Positions 45,003-54,554 of a stretch of DNA of 64,000 bases are shown one piece after another (the stretch's first letter is position 1; each line of letters opens with the position of its first letter). The stretch covers positions 496,001 to 560,000 of the forward strand of contig NZ_FMAF01000005.1 in NCBI RefSeq assembly GCF_900094565.1, read 5' to 3'. The notes under the pieces were generated by a model that was not told the origin of the DNA, did not search any database, and worked only from the letters and a program-made list of their open reading frames with translations. The translations under genes and the position numbers were made by a program. Source of the stretch: Martinezella lusitana (GTDB lineage: Bacteria; Pseudomonadota; Alphaproteobacteria; Rhizobiales; Rhizobiaceae).

Positions 45003-45395
45003 CTAGCGGAAAAGCAAATGGCTGCCGATAACGTAAAGCATATAGATGCCGGCAGCGACCAGCATGCAAAACACGGCGAAGGAGCCAAGATCCTTGGCAT
45101 ATTTGCCGACATTGGAAATCTCCGGCGAAATCCGGTCTATGACCTCTTCTACGGCCGTATTCATTGCTTCGATCGCAAAAACGCCGAGGAAAAGCACCAT
45201 GCCGATGACGATCTCACCGAGGCTTGCACCGACTACGATCAGCAGGATCAGTGAAACCGCTGCAAACAGCAGCTCCTGGCGAAAAGCAGCCTCCTGAAGC
45301 AGCCGTTGAAAACCACCCCAGGAATAACCGGCAGCGGCAAAGAAATGCCTGAAACCCGTTTCCTTGGTGACTGCTGGTTTCGAAAACTCGGCCAT
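45003..45395 (-). CDS. dgkA: Diacylglycerol kinase
   Basis: The 130-residue integral membrane enzyme phosphorylates diacylglycerol during membrane lipid turnover. Three transmembrane helices are visible, with the signature EAMNTAVEEVIDRISPE and GKYAKDLGSFAV that form the active site, and the N-terminal amphipathic GFRHFFAAAGYSWGGFQRLL. ATG 45395 has GGAG upstream; the longer frame beginning at 45476 includes an unrelated leader. Rhizobia making beta-1,2-glucans need such recycling, but this is only family knowledge. Confidence 0.93.
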   Translation of the reverse strand: MAEFSKPAVTKETGFRHFFAAAGYSWGGFQRLLQEAAFRQELLFAAVSLILLIVVGASLGEIVIGMVLFLGVFAIEAMNTAVEEVIDRISPEISNVGKYAKDLGSFAVFCMLVAAGIYMLYVIGSHLLFR

Positions 45396-45581
45396 GCCCG
45401 CTCCGTCCGCAATGTTCCGATTGCAAATTAGACGCTTCGCGAATACCGCCTCAGCTTCGATGAAGCAAGACGACACTTTCGAACGCCCTCGAAATTCACT
45501 ACAGATTTATGACGTGAAACGATCGCTCCACAGGAAATTCAGTGGCGAAATGCCTCTCCGGCATCTCGCCACCATATTCGA

Positions 45582-46598
45582 TCAATGCTTGTTGGCGACA
45601 CCGGCGCTTTCGAACGTCGCCATCCCGGAATGGCAGGCCGCAGCGGCCTTGACGATCCCGGCCGCAAGCGCCGCGCCGGTGCCCTCACCGAGCCGCATGC
45701 CGAGCGCCAGGAGCGGTGTCTTGCCGAGCTTCTCGATGGACCTCAAATGCCCCGGCTCCGCCGAAACGTGACCGATCAGGCAATGATCGAGCGCGGATGG
45801 ATTGGCCGCCTTGAGGATGGAGGCGGCAGCGGTCGCGACATAGCCGTCGATGATAACCGGGATGCGCTCCATGCGTGCCGCAAGAATGGCGCCAGCCATG
45901 GCGGCGATCTCACGACCGCCGAGACGACGCAGGACCTCCAGCGGATCGGAAAGATGAGCGCGGTGTAGCGCGACCGACTTCTCGACAGCAGCGATCTTGC
46001 GCCTCAGCATCTCGCCCTCGGAGCCCGTTCCCGGACCCACCCAGTCCTCCGCCTTGCCGCCATAAAGCGCATAATGGATGGCGGCGGCGATGGTGGTGTT
46101 GCCGATGCCCATCTCGCCGATGCAGAGCAAGTCCGTACCGCCGGCGATCGCCTCCATGCCGAAGGCCATGGTCGCGGCACAGTCGCGCTCACTCAGCGCC
46201 GGCTCCTCGGTGATGTCAGCCGTCGGAAAATCGAGCGCCAGATCGAAGACCTTGAGGCCGAGATCATAGGTGACGCAGATCTGGTTGATCGCCGCGCCAC
46301 CGGCGGCGAAGTTCTCCACCATCTGCTGCGTGACGGAAGGCGGGAATGGCGTAATTCCCTGCTTGGTGACACCGTGATTGCCGGCGAATATCGCGACCAG
46401 CGGCCGGGTCACCGCTGGCGGCCGGCCGGTCCAGGCCGCCAGCCAGAAGGCGATCTCCTCGAGCCGACCGAGCGCGCCGGGCGGCTTGGTGAGCTGCGCG
46501 TCGCGCTCGCGCGCCGCCACGAGCGCCTGTGCATCCGGCCCAGGCAGGTCGCGCAGCAGGGTGCGGAAATCGTCGAAGGGCAAGCCGGTTACGCTCAT
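45582..46598 (-). CDS. cobT: Nicotinate-nucleotide-dimethylbenzimidazole phosphoribosyltransferase
   Basis: The 338-residue enzyme makes alpha-ribazole phosphate for the lower ligand of vitamin B12. Signature segments are IFAGNHGVTKQGITPFP, FAAGGAAINQI, GEMGIGNTTIAAAI, LGGREIAAMAGAIL and the C-terminal GMRLGEGTGAALA with the catalytic Glu. In Pseudomonas nomenclature it is cobU. It diverges from cobS over 128 bp. Confidence 0.95.
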   Translation of the reverse strand: MSVTGLPFDDFRTLLRDLPGPDAQALVAARERDAQLTKPPGALGRLEEIAFWLAAWTGRPPAVTRPLVAIFAGNHGVTKQGITPFPPSVTQQMVENFAAGGAAINQICVTYDLGLKVFDLALDFPTADITEEPALSERDCAATMAFGMEAIAGGTDLLCIGEMGIGNTTIAAAIHYALYGGKAEDWVGPGTGSEGEMLRRKIAAVEKSVALHRAHLSDPLEVLRRLGGREIAAMAGAILAARMERIPVIIDGYVATAAASILKAANPSALDHCLIGHVSAEPGHLRSIEKLGKTPLLALGMRLGEGTGAALAAGIVKAAAACHSGMATFESAGVANKH

Positions 46599-46726
46599 GA
46601 ATGCCGTTCCTTGTCTTTTGGTCTCAAATCAGGTTCTTTGCGTGCGACTCTATTAGTCTTCGGAATCGGCGCGAACAACTCCAAAAGCGTCCGATGCTGT
46701 CGCGCCGGTAGCGGGGAGAGGAAGAA

Positions 46727-47503
46727 ATGCGGGAATACATGCGCGACATCGCGCGCGCGGTCGCCTTTTTAAGTCGTATTCCCGTGCCGACCTCGTTTTT
46801 CACAGGCTATGACGGCAAGCTCGCGCGGGTTTCCCGCGCCTTCCCCTTTGCCGGATTGCTGATCGCCCTGCCCGCCGCCTTTGTCTTCGGTGTGCTGCTT
46901 GCCCTTCACATCGATCCGCTGATGGCAGCGCTGCTGGCTCTCACGTTGCAAACGGTCATGACAGGTGCGCTGCATGAGGACGGTCTCAGCGACACCGCTG
47001 ACGGATTGGGTGGTGGCAAGGACCGCGAGCGCGCGCTTGCCATCATGAAGGACAGCCGCATCGGCACCTATGGCGCTTGCGCGCTGATCCTCTCCTTCGG
47101 GCTGCGCGCCGCGGCATTGGCGGCCATCGGCCGTGGCACCCTGCCATTCGATTCAGCAGCCGCGCTTCTGGCAACCGCCGCCCTCAGCCGCGGCGCGATG
47201 GTGTGGCACTGGTATGCGCTCCCTCCCGCCAAACCGGATGGAATCGCGGCTTCCGCCGGCAGGCCGGATGGCGATGCCATGCAGCTGGCGCTGATCGTGG
47301 CACTCGGCCTTGCGACGCTCCTCATTTGGCCGAGCCTGGGTATTCCCGCGCTTGTTCCCTGCCTTCTCGTAACCGCCGCCGCGACGTTTCTCGTCACCCG
47401 ACGCGTGCGCCAAAGACTGTCCGGTCACACCGGCGACACCATCGGCGCGACGCAGCAGATTTGCGAGATCGCATCCCTGTGTACTCTTGCTATGTGCATT
47501 TGA
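46727..47503 (+). CDS. cobS: Adenosylcobinamide-GDP ribazoletransferase (cobalamin synthase)
   Basis: The 258-residue integral membrane enzyme joins alpha-ribazole to adenosylcobinamide-GDP, the last assembly step of cobalamin. It carries the family stretch [17 protein letters not shown] followed by SRIGTYG, and several transmembrane helices. GGAGAGGAAG precedes the ATG. The rhizobial/Pseudomonas name is cobV. It is divergent from cobT; no cobalamin riboswitch was recognised in the 128-bp gap. Confidence 0.95.
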   Translation: MREYMRDIARAVAFLSRIPVPTSFFTGYDGKLARVSRAFPFAGLLIALPAAFVFGVLLALHIDPLMAALLALTLQTVMTGALHEDGLSDTADGLGGGKDRERALAIMKDSRIGTYGACALILSFGLRAAALAAIGRGTLPFDSAAALLATAALSRGAMVWHWYALPPAKPDGIAASAGRPDGDAMQLALIVALGLATLLIWPSLGIPALVPCLLVTAAATFLVTRRVRQRLSGHTGDTIGATQQICEIASLCTLAMCI

Positions 47504-47522
47504 AGCATCGATATATGATCTC

Positions 47523-47744
47523 ATGCTGACACCCTGCATCCTTGTCTGTTCCATCGATACGAACACCGGCTATTGCTTCGGCTGCGGACGCACGACCGAG
47601 GAAATCGGTGCTTGGATGACGTATAGCGACGACGAACGCCGCGAGATCATGCAGACCCTGCCCGAGCGCCTGACGAAGGTCGAACGCAAGCCTCGCAGGG
47701 AAACCCGCCGCCAACGGCTGGCGCGGGAGCGCAGTACCGCATGA
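47523..47744 (+). CDS. DUF1289 family protein
   Basis: The 73-residue protein has the conserved Cys pattern of DUF1289: CILVCSIDTNTGYCFGCGRTTEEIGAW, with four Cys in about 16 residues that could bind metal, and a basic C-terminus rich in Arg. The function of the family is unknown. ATG 47523 begins 20 bp after cobS and its stop overlaps the next start by 4 nt. Confidence 0.85.
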   Translation: MLTPCILVCSIDTNTGYCFGCGRTTEEIGAWMTYSDDERREIMQTLPERLTKVERKPRRETRRQRLARERSTA

Positions 47745-48442
47745 ACCGCCTGAACATCGTTCTCGCCATTCTCGGGATCGGCCTTGCACTGCTCATCTTC
47801 AACAACAGCGGCGGCACGACCTTCGGCATGCACAATGACGACTTCGCCCGCATCGTCTATCTGTTGCCGATCGCCCTGATGATGAGCGCCGCAGTCTGGG
47901 CGAGCCGACAGACCGTCAGCCAGTCGCTGCGCAATCTCCTGATCTGGCTGGTCGTCATCATGGCGCTGGCGACCGTCTATATCTATCGCCACGACGCCGA
48001 GCAGGTTGGAAACCGCGTCTTCGCCGGATTGATGCCGGGACATGCCGTCGTGGTTACCACAAGCGAAGGCGGACAGGAGATCATCCTCCACAAGCGCTCG
48101 AACGGGCATTTCGAAGCGGAAGTGCTGATTAACGGACAGCCGATCGATATGCTCATCGACACCGGCGCCAGCACCATCGCGCTTTCGCAAGAAGACGCCG
48201 AACGCGTCGGCATCATCCCGGAAAACCTCACCTATTCCATGACCGTGCTGACCGCCAATGGTCGCGCCAAAGCCGCTCCCGTCGAGCTCGGCTCGGTCGC
48301 CATCGGCCCGATCAAGCGCCGTGACGTCGAGGCGACCGTCGCCGAGGCAGGCAGGCTCGACCAGAGCCTGCTCGGCATGAGCTTCCTTGAGACTTTGGGC
48401 TCGTTGCAGATGCAGACCGACGAGCTTCGACTCAGGGATTGA
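47741..48442 (+). CDS. Retropepsin-like aspartic protease (TIGR02281 type)
   Basis: The 233-residue protein has three N-terminal transmembrane segments (about residues 4-22, 38-53, 65-81) and a C-terminal clan AA protease domain with catalytic DTGAST (Asp140), followed by the LDQSLLGMSFLETLG block. The catalytic side is predicted periplasmic. A larger TPR-containing relative is at 7341-8573. The start overlaps the DUF1289 stop, so both are cotranscribed. Confidence 0.85.
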   Translation: MNRLNIVLAILGIGLALLIFNNSGGTTFGMHNDDFARIVYLLPIALMMSAAVWASRQTVSQSLRNLLIWLVVIMALATVYIYRHDAEQVGNRVFAGLMPGHAVVVTTSEGGQEIILHKRSNGHFEAEVLINGQPIDMLIDTGASTIALSQEDAERVGIIPENLTYSMTVLTANGRAKAAPVELGSVAIGPIKRRDVEATVAEAGRLDQSLLGMSFLETLGSLQMQTDELRLRD

Positions 48443-48542
48443 GCGAGGCGAACGACGGCAATCGATAGTTCGGCCGGGATCGAAGCATTCCTCGGTCCCG
48501 TCACTCTAAAAGACGGCAGATCTGAACCGTACAAAGAGTGAA

Positions 48543-49451
48543 ATGCGCATGGCGCCCGCAAAGACCAACATAACGACAGAGTTGCTGCTTCTCTTGATCC
48601 TCGCGACCTGCTGGGGCGCGTCCTACAGCTTTATCCGCGTCAGCGTGGCGACCATCCCGCCAATCACGCTGATTGCCGCCCGCACCTTGATCGCCGGCCT
48701 CGTTCTCCTTGCGATCATTCGCTGGCGCGGCCTCCACCTGCCGAGAGATGCGGCGACCTGGCGGCGCTTTCTCGTTCAATCCTGCCTCAACAGCGCGATT
48801 CCCTTCACGCTGATCGCCTGGGCCGAACAGACGCTCGACGCCGGCCTGGCAACGATCCTGAATTCCACGACACCGATCTTTGCATTCCTGCTCTCGGCAA
48901 TCCTTCTTCGCAGCGAGCGGTTGACGGGACGCAAGCTGTTCGGCGTCGTGGCCGGCATGGCAGGAATTTGTCTCATCATCGGCCTTGATGCATTGAATGG
49001 AGTAGGCCGGCAACTGCCCGCGCAGCTCGCCGTCATCGCCGCATCGGTCTGCTATGCCAGCGCCGCACTGTTCGGGCGCAATTTCAAGGGACTGGATCCG
49101 ATGATGCCCGCCGCCGGCTCGTTGCTATGCGGCGCCGCTCTCCTTATCCCCGCCAGTTTGTTTTTCGAGCATCCTTGGCAGCTCACGCCATCAACGGCCT
49201 CGATCCTGTCCCTGCTCGGCCTGTCGATCGTTTCGACCGCCCTCGCCTTCAGTATCTATTTCCGGCTCATTCAAACTCTGGGTTCGGTCGGCACCACCGC
49301 GCAGGCCTACTTGCGCGTTCCCATCGGCGTCGGAATAGGCGTGATCTTCCTCGGCGAACCCGTATCCTCGACGGCAGCCGCGGGTCTTGTCTGCGTCGTA
49401 GCAGGTGTCATGGCCATGACGATCGCACCGCGCAAGATGGCAGCCGGTTGA
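48543..49451 (+). CDS. EamA/DMT-family transporter
   Basis: The 302-residue inner-membrane protein has ten hydrophobic helices in two EamA repeats: LLILATCWGASYSFIRVSVATIPP at the start and the second about residues 150-290 with GTTAQAYLRVPIGVGIGVIFLGEP. Export of metabolites is likely but the substrate is unknown. Start ATG 48543 or 48549. It is not closely linked to the protease upstream (100-bp gap). Confidence 0.87.
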   Translation: MRMAPAKTNITTELLLLLILATCWGASYSFIRVSVATIPPITLIAARTLIAGLVLLAIIRWRGLHLPRDAATWRRFLVQSCLNSAIPFTLIAWAEQTLDAGLATILNSTTPIFAFLLSAILLRSERLTGRKLFGVVAGMAGICLIIGLDALNGVGRQLPAQLAVIAASVCYASAALFGRNFKGLDPMMPAAGSLLCGAALLIPASLFFEHPWQLTPSTASILSLLGLSIVSTALAFSIYFRLIQTLGSVGTTAQAYLRVPIGVGIGVIFLGEPVSSTAAAGLVCVVAGVMAMTIAPRKMAAG

Positions 49452-49585
49452 ACGCGGCGTGGGGGCTGAAGAGACATCAGGTCAGCAGCGATAGATCGCC
49501 CCGGACGAAATGAGATTGTCGGAGCGCCGGACCGCGTCATCCGCAATTGCCTGCCATATCGAGATGTCCGACGATAGCGGCGTGC

Positions 49586-50347
49586 TTAGTTTCTCAATCG
49601 GTATCCCGTCCTGAAAATCCATCCGAGAACGCCCAGACAGATGACCAGGAAAAGCGTGATCATGGCAAGGCTCAGCACCGGATTGACGTCGGCGATACCG
49701 TAGAAGCTCCAGCGGAAGCCGCTGACGAGATAGAGAACCGGGTTGAGGTGGCTGACGGCCTGCCAAAAGGGTGGCAGCATGTTGATGGAATAGAAGCTGC
49801 CGCCGAGGAAGGTCAGCGGCGGCACGACGAGCATGGGAATAAGGTTCAATTGCTCGAAATTCCCGGCCCATATGCCGATCATGAAGCCAAACAGGCTGAA
49901 GGTCACCGCCGTCAGCACGAAGAAAAGGATCATCATGAACGGATGCTGGATGGTGATGTCAACGAAGAAGTTCGCCGTCAGCAGGATGATCAGGCCGATC
50001 ATCATGCCCTTGGTCGCCGCCGCGCCGACATAGCCGAGAACGATCTCGGTCATGGCGACCGGAGCGGACAGGACTTCATAAATCGTGCCCGTGAATTTCG
50101 GGAAGTAGATGCCGAAGGAGCCGTTGCTGATGCACTGACCGAGCAGCGTCAGCATGATCAGGCCCGGCGTGATGAAAGCGCCGTAGGAAATGCCGTCGAC
50201 CATGTGGATGCGCGAGCCGATGGCGGCGCCGAAGACGATGAAGTAGAGCGAGGTGGAAATCACCGGCGAAACGACGCTCTGCAGCAGCGTGCGGCGCGTG
50301 CGGGCCATCTCGAAGGAATAAATGGATTTGATCGCCTCGAAGTTCAT
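49586..50347 (-). CDS. ABC-2 type transporter permease (YadH-like)
   Basis: The 253-residue protein has six transmembrane segments and the ABC-2 family pattern ([56 protein letters not shown]). It pairs with the ATPase upstream, whose stop overlaps its start by 4 nt. Such two-gene systems export drugs, polysaccharides or lipids; the substrate is unknown. The closest recalled relatives are YadG/YadH and, more distantly, NodI/NodJ. Confidence 0.88.
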   Translation of the reverse strand: MNFEAIKSIYSFEMARTRRTLLQSVVSPVISTSLYFIVFGAAIGSRIHMVDGISYGAFITPGLIMLTLLGQCISNGSFGIYFPKFTGTIYEVLSAPVAMTEIVLGYVGAAATKGMMIGLIILLTANFFVDITIQHPFMMILFFVLTAVTFSLFGFMIGIWAGNFEQLNLIPMLVVPPLTFLGGSFYSINMLPPFWQAVSHLNPVLYLVSGFRWSFYGIADVNPVLSLAMITLFLVICLGVLGWIFRTGYRLRN

Positions 50348-51270
50348 TTGCCTTCTCCCACCAGCGATACGAAGATGTCCTCGAGCGAACTCTGGCGCGT
50401 CGAGAGGTCCTTGAAGTGGATCCCTTCGGCTGCCAACCGCGACAGAAGCACTGCGATGCTCGACTGTTCGTGCTGGGCATCGAAATCGTAGATCAGCGTC
50501 AGACCGTTCGATCCGAGCGAAAGCCCGTTACCTTCGAGGCAGTGCGGTATGGCATCCAGCGGCTCGCTGAGATCAAGGATCAGCTGCTTGCGGCCGAGCT
50601 TGGCCATAAGCGCCTTCTTCTCCTCAACGAGCAGCAATTGGCCGCCATTGATGACGCCGACACGATCGGCGATCTCTTCGGCTTCCTCGATATAATGCGT
50701 CGTCAGGATGATCGTGACGCCGGAGCCTCGCAAGCGCTCGACCACGTGCCACATGTCCTTGCGCAGCGTGACATCGACGCCGGCGGTCGGCTCGTCGAGG
50801 AAAAGGATCTGCGGTTCGTGCGACAGCGCCTTGGCGATCAGGACGCGCCGCTTCATGCCGCCGGACAGCTGGCGAAGCGTGTTGTCCTTCCTGTCCCACA
50901 GCGAGAGGTCACGCAGCACCTTCTCTATGTGTGCGGGGTTCGGTTTCTTGCCATGCAGTCCGCGCGAAAAGCTCACCGTATTCCACACGGTCTCGAACTG
51001 GTCGGTGGTCAGCTCCTGCGGCACGAGGCCGATCATGCTGCGCGTGGCGCGAAAATCGCGCACGACGTCATGGCCGCCGACCATCACCGAGCCACCGCTC
51101 GGATTGGCGATCCCGCAGACGATCGAAATCAGTGTCGTCTTGCCGGCACCATTCGGCCCGAGCAAGGCAAGGATTTCTCCCTGCTCGATATCGAGATCGA
51201 TACCTTTCAGCGCCTGGAATCCGTTGGCATATGTTTTCGTAAGACTGCGGATGGAAATGATCGGAGCCAT
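50344..51270 (-). CDS. ABC transporter ATP-binding protein (YadG-like)
   Basis: The 308-residue ATPase has Walker [10 protein letters not shown] (about residue 38), the signature [15 protein letters not shown], Walker [13 protein letters not shown] and switch His [10 protein letters not shown]. It begins the two-gene export operon and overlaps the permease start by 4 nt. The upstream gap to 51657 holds its promoter and a plus-strand terminator. Confidence 0.9.
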   Translation of the reverse strand: MAPIISIRSLTKTYANGFQALKGIDLDIEQGEILALLGPNGAGKTTLISIVCGIANPSGGSVMVGGHDVVRDFRATRSMIGLVPQELTTDQFETVWNTVSFSRGLHGKKPNPAHIEKVLRDLSLWDRKDNTLRQLSGGMKRRVLIAKALSHEPQILFLDEPTAGVDVTLRKDMWHVVERLRGSGVTIILTTHYIEEAEEIADRVGVINGGQLLLVEEKKALMAKLGRKQLILDLSEPLDAIPHCLEGNGLSLGSNGLTLIYDFDAQHEQSSIAVLLSRLAAEGIHFKDLSTRQSSLEDIFVSLVGEGK

Positions 51271-51656
51271 GATGCAAGTAAAGTCCGGTCTATATGATTA
51301 ATTTCGCGGCGTTTGCCCGCTATATAGCCCGTCTTGTGCTTTTACCATCCCGCGGAGCTGAAACACAGCGTTCGCTTATGCCAAATAAGCTGTCATCAAA
51401 TCGTGACCTTCGTCGGGCATATAAGCCCTTAGGTGAGCAACGTTTGTCGCAACTCCGCCCAACGCCTCTTGGCGACTTCGTCAGCGCCGACAATACTCCA
51501 TAGTTTATTGCCGCCACATTGATATTGCATCGCATCATTGCAACATGAAATTGTTTTTTGGAGCAGGCAAGGATCCCCGTCGTTGCCATGCGCCGCTCAA
51601 GCCGGCCCTCGCCGGCTTTTCTTTTTTTCGCCAGCTTACGACCGAAGACGCGCCGA
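51271..51656. other. Intergenic region with a possible small RNA
   Basis: This 386-bp gap lies between divergently and convergently placed minus-strand genes. The plus strand ends in a perfect Rho-independent terminator (51599-51628) with no protein gene in front of it: the 69-codon ORF at 51294-51503 has no ribosome site. About 100 nt upstream are small stems such as GGCAA/TTGCC (51566-51587) and TTGCA/TGCAA (about 51525-51543). A small RNA transcribed rightwards is plausible. Confidence 0.4.
51599..51628 (+). terminator. Strong Rho-independent terminator without an upstream gene
   Basis: AAGCCGGC (51599-51606) and GCCGGCTT (51611-51618) form a perfect 8-bp stem with loop CCTC, followed by TTCTTTTTTT on the plus strand. 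Reversed, there is no T run, so it is not the end of the minus-strand gene at 51657. Confidence 0.85.
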
Positions 51657-51911
51657 TTACCAACTGCCGTTTACACCGCAACCGGCTGGCGGCAGCGTCT
51701 TGTGCTCGAAACGGGCTTTCAACATCTCGCAGCCCTTGTCGCGTATGGGTCCGGGCATCATCGTATTGAGACCGATGCCGACTTCATCGAAGGGATCGTC
51801 CGCATAGGCGACATAGGCGTACCAGCGCCCGCCGATCACGACGACAATGGCGACCAGAGCAGCGAACAGCGCGCGCCCCAGGCTTCTTTTTCTTCTCGGT
51901 GCTTCTTCCAT
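51657..51911 (-). CDS. Small single-pass membrane protein, unassigned
   Basis: The 84-residue protein has a basic N-terminus (EEAPRRKRSLGRA), a transmembrane helix at about 14-30 (LFAALVAIVVVIGG) and a periplasmic tail ending LNTMMPGPIRDKGCEMLKARF and CGVNGSW, with two cysteines that could form a disulfide. I do not recognise the family. ATG 51911 has GAGGG upstream. It lies downstream of the extensin-like lipoprotein gene in the same orientation (106-bp gap). Confidence 0.6.
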   Translation of the reverse strand: MEEAPRRKRSLGRALFAALVAIVVVIGGRWYAYVAYADDPFDEVGIGLNTMMPGPIRDKGCEMLKARFEHKTLPPAGCGVNGSW

Positions 51912-52016
51912 GAAACCCTCACTCGCCCCGGTCGTCGCAATTAACAGCGATTTCCCTGTCAGATAAATCAGCTTTCGTCGCCGGCAAGGGTGTATGCGTC
52001 TCCGGCGAACCGCCAA

Positions 52017-53204
52017 TCAAAGGCTGCAATAACGCCGGCCGCCATTGCGCTCCCTGAGGTCGAAGTGGAAGTGATTCCAATGTTCAGGGTTGCTGCCCGG
52101 CCCCAGTACGGTATCGAAATAACGACAGCTGTCGATGCGAACAGCCTTGAGCAGCCGACCCTCTCGGAAGGAGAACAGGCCCTTCTTGCGCACGTCGATC
52201 ACATGGCCATTCTTCAGGATGAAAGTGCCGACATCGATGGCATTGCCATGAGCGTGCTCCGACATCGGATTATAACGTTGCCGGCTATTGTTCATCCGGC
52301 GGCAGGAATAGCCGCCGAGCGGCACGATAGTGCCGATGCCGGTCCAGTAGCGGGTGCGTGCTGCCGGCGCCAGTTCGTTCTTCACCCATTTGGCGAAGGC
52401 CAGGGTGACCTGACAATTCAGCGTGACGGCCGGCCTGACGGCGATATTGCCGGAAAGCCCGCCCAGCGAAACCGGATAGGGAACTTGGCAGGCAGGGCCG
52501 TTCGAAATCGCCGGCTTATCGACATAGACGACGCCCATGCGCCTTAATTCCTGCCGGCAGGCGATTTCGGAAGGCGGCATCATACCTGGAGGCGATTGGG
52601 GCGCCTCGAACTGATCGATGCGCGGCATCGGATTGTCAACGCGTGGCAGCATGGCCAGTTGCGTGCCCGGCTGCCGCCGCGGTACGGGTGATTGATTGAG
52701 CTCGGCCTGGGCTGCCGGCCGCTGAAGGATCGAACGATTGGTCTGCACCGGCGCGTCCGAGCCGATACCGTCGACAACAGGCTGGTCGGTTTCGCCCTCG
52801 GCAATGTTCTGCTCTTCCTCCTGCGCCAGTCCGACGACAGATGCTGATCGAGCCTCTTCGCTCGGTCCGACGCCAAGTTCCGCATCCATATTGACGCCTT
52901 GAGACGGAACATCCGATTGCCGAGCAAGGCCCGCCTCGACATCGGTCGTGGTCACGGCCTCTCCGGTTCCGGCAGAACGGCCATTACCATTATTATAATT
53001 GCTGGAGGCTGAAACGACGGGGTCCTGCGCCCCTGGATAGGCAAATTGCCGCTGCGCCACGCTGCGATGCGGCTTGATCGAGCCAACGCGCGCGGTGCTG
53101 TCGACATTCGACGGCGGCACGAGGCTATCGGCCGTGCATGCGACCAGCGCCGACGACAACATCAGCGGCAGCAGAGCCCGCCGTAGAATGGGTAAATAGG
53201 CCAT
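52017..53204 (-). CDS. Extensin-like family lipoprotein
   Basis: The 395-residue protein has a lipobox (SSALVAC, Cys23), a long low-complexity middle, and a C-terminal extensin-like domain (about 215-395) with SEHAHGNAIDVGTF and EHWNHFHFD. The His/Asp pattern of these two motifs resembles zinc peptidoglycan peptidases of the M15 type, so a cell-wall role is possible but unproven. ATG 53204 has AGGA upstream; the longer frame from 53405 would lack a signal at its start. Confidence 0.82.
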   Translation of the reverse strand: MAYLPILRRALLPLMLSSALVACTADSLVPPSNVDSTARVGSIKPHRSVAQRQFAYPGAQDPVVSASSNYNNGNGRSAGTGEAVTTTDVEAGLARQSDVPSQGVNMDAELGVGPSEEARSASVVGLAQEEEQNIAEGETDQPVVDGIGSDAPVQTNRSILQRPAAQAELNQSPVPRRQPGTQLAMLPRVDNPMPRIDQFEAPQSPPGMMPPSEIACRQELRRMGVVYVDKPAISNGPACQVPYPVSLGGLSGNIAVRPAVTLNCQVTLAFAKWVKNELAPAARTRYWTGIGTIVPLGGYSCRRMNNSRQRYNPMSEHAHGNAIDVGTFILKNGHVIDVRKKGLFSFREGRLLKAVRIDSCRYFDTVLGPGSNPEHWNHFHFDLRERNGGRRYCSL

Positions 53205-53449
53205 AATCCTGATCCGTTGCCCCAGCCACGGTCGGTAACGATGACAAATCCTAAACGGGAACGGTGAACGAATGCTTACCGCGGCAAATCGCGGTGTATC
53301 GGGACAACACCAGGAGCGGGCAGAAGGCTCGAATAAGGCCGAGCACCCTGCGAGTTCCCAGGAGGAAACACGGACAAAGTCTTTCCCATCGCGGTCGGAT
53401 TGCATAGGTTGGTCACGGGAATCGGTGTGCTGGCAATAGGAGCAAATGG

Positions 53450-53839
53450 ATGAATGACAACGTCAAACCGAAAGGCGAGCTGACATTGCGCACGCTGGCC
53501 ATGCCTGCAGACGCCAATCCCGCCGGCGACATTTTCGGCGGCTGGGTCATGGCGCAGATGGATTTGGCAAGCGGCATCCGCGCGGCTGAGCGGGCTCGTG
53601 GCCGCGTGGTCACCGCCGCCGTGAAGGAGATGGCTTTCGAGCTGCCGGTCAAGATCGGCGATACGCTGAGCGTCTTCACCGACATCGAACGCGTCGGCCG
53701 CACGTCGATCACGCTAAGGGTCGAAGCCTGGGCACACCGTTCGCGCTACAATGCGATGGAGAAGGTGACGGCCGGGACATTCATCATGGTAGCCCTCGAC
53801 GAGAACGGGGCGCCGAAGGCGGTGCCAGCGGAGACCTGA
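53450..53839 (+). CDS. Acyl-CoA thioesterase (YciA-like hot-dog fold)
   Basis: The 129-residue protein hydrolyses acyl-CoA. It has the hot-dog signature NPAGDIFGGWVMAQMDLASG at about residues 24-43, then VVTAAVKEMAFELPVKIGDT, as in YciA. It is preceded by GGAG and overlaps or abuts the next gene, a membrane protein (ATG 53844). Confidence 0.88.
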   Translation: MNDNVKPKGELTLRTLAMPADANPAGDIFGGWVMAQMDLASGIRAAERARGRVVTAAVKEMAFELPVKIGDTLSVFTDIERVGRTSITLRVEAWAHRSRYNAMEKVTAGTFIMVALDENGAPKAVPAET

Positions 53840-53843
53840 TGTG

Positions 53844-54434
53844 ATGGAAGCCGCGCATTCGCCGGAAGTTTACGGCTATATCAGGACGGTCATGAGCATG
53901 GTCATCGGCCTTTCTCTTGCGCAGCTTCTGACGCGCCTTGCCGGCTTCGTACAATCGCCCGGGAAGAACCGCGTCTATTTCGTCCACATCGGCTGGGTGC
54001 TGTCGATGTTCCTCTACATCATCCATTTCTGGTGGTGGGAATATCGGCTGCAGTCGCTGCAGGTGATCACCTTCGCGGTCTATCTTTTCCTGATCTGCTT
54101 CTGTTGCCTCTTCTACTTCCTCTGCGTACTCCTTAATCCACCGTCGATCGACGAATATGGCGGTTTCGAGGAATATTTCATTTCCCGCCGGCGTTGGTTC
54201 TTCGGCCTGCTTGCCGTCACCTACGCCGTCGATCTCATCGACACATGGCTGAAGGGAGGAGCCTATTTCCACTCGCTCGGCTGGGAGTATCCGACGCGCA
54301 ACGTCGTCTACATCGTCCTTTGCATCGTCGCGGCCATGACGGCCAATCGGCGGTTCCAGGCGGCATTCGTGACGGTCGGGCTGATCTACCAGATCACATG
54401 GATCTTCCGCCTCTATGACGTGATGCCGGGATAG
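53844..54434 (+). CDS. Unassigned multi-pass membrane protein
   Basis: The 196-residue protein has about six transmembrane helices (roughly residues 12-32, 48-65, 70-93, 110-130, 150-170, 175-190) and aromatic-rich loops (YIIHFWWWEYRL, YQITWIFRLYD). I do not recognise the family. GTG 53841 just before ATG 53844 is an alternative start. It follows the thioesterase by 4 bp and is probably cotranscribed with it. Confidence 0.7.
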   Translation: MEAAHSPEVYGYIRTVMSMVIGLSLAQLLTRLAGFVQSPGKNRVYFVHIGWVLSMFLYIIHFWWWEYRLQSLQVITFAVYLFLICFCCLFYFLCVLLNPPSIDEYGGFEEYFISRRRWFFGLLAVTYAVDLIDTWLKGGAYFHSLGWEYPTRNVVYIVLCIVAAMTANRRFQAAFVTVGLIYQITWIFRLYDVMPG

Positions 54435-54554
54435 GGATTGAGATCCAGTCGCCTTAAAACCACTGCCATTTCCATGCTCTACAATTCTTGACCAAGACAT
54501 CGCCATATTGTTCAGATCGATTGACCTCTGGAATATGGGTGGGAGACTCAAGCC

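Noticed and set aside
46599..46726. Cobalamin riboswitch between cobT and cobS
   Set aside because: I could not find the B12-box type sequence or its stems; absence is by eye only.
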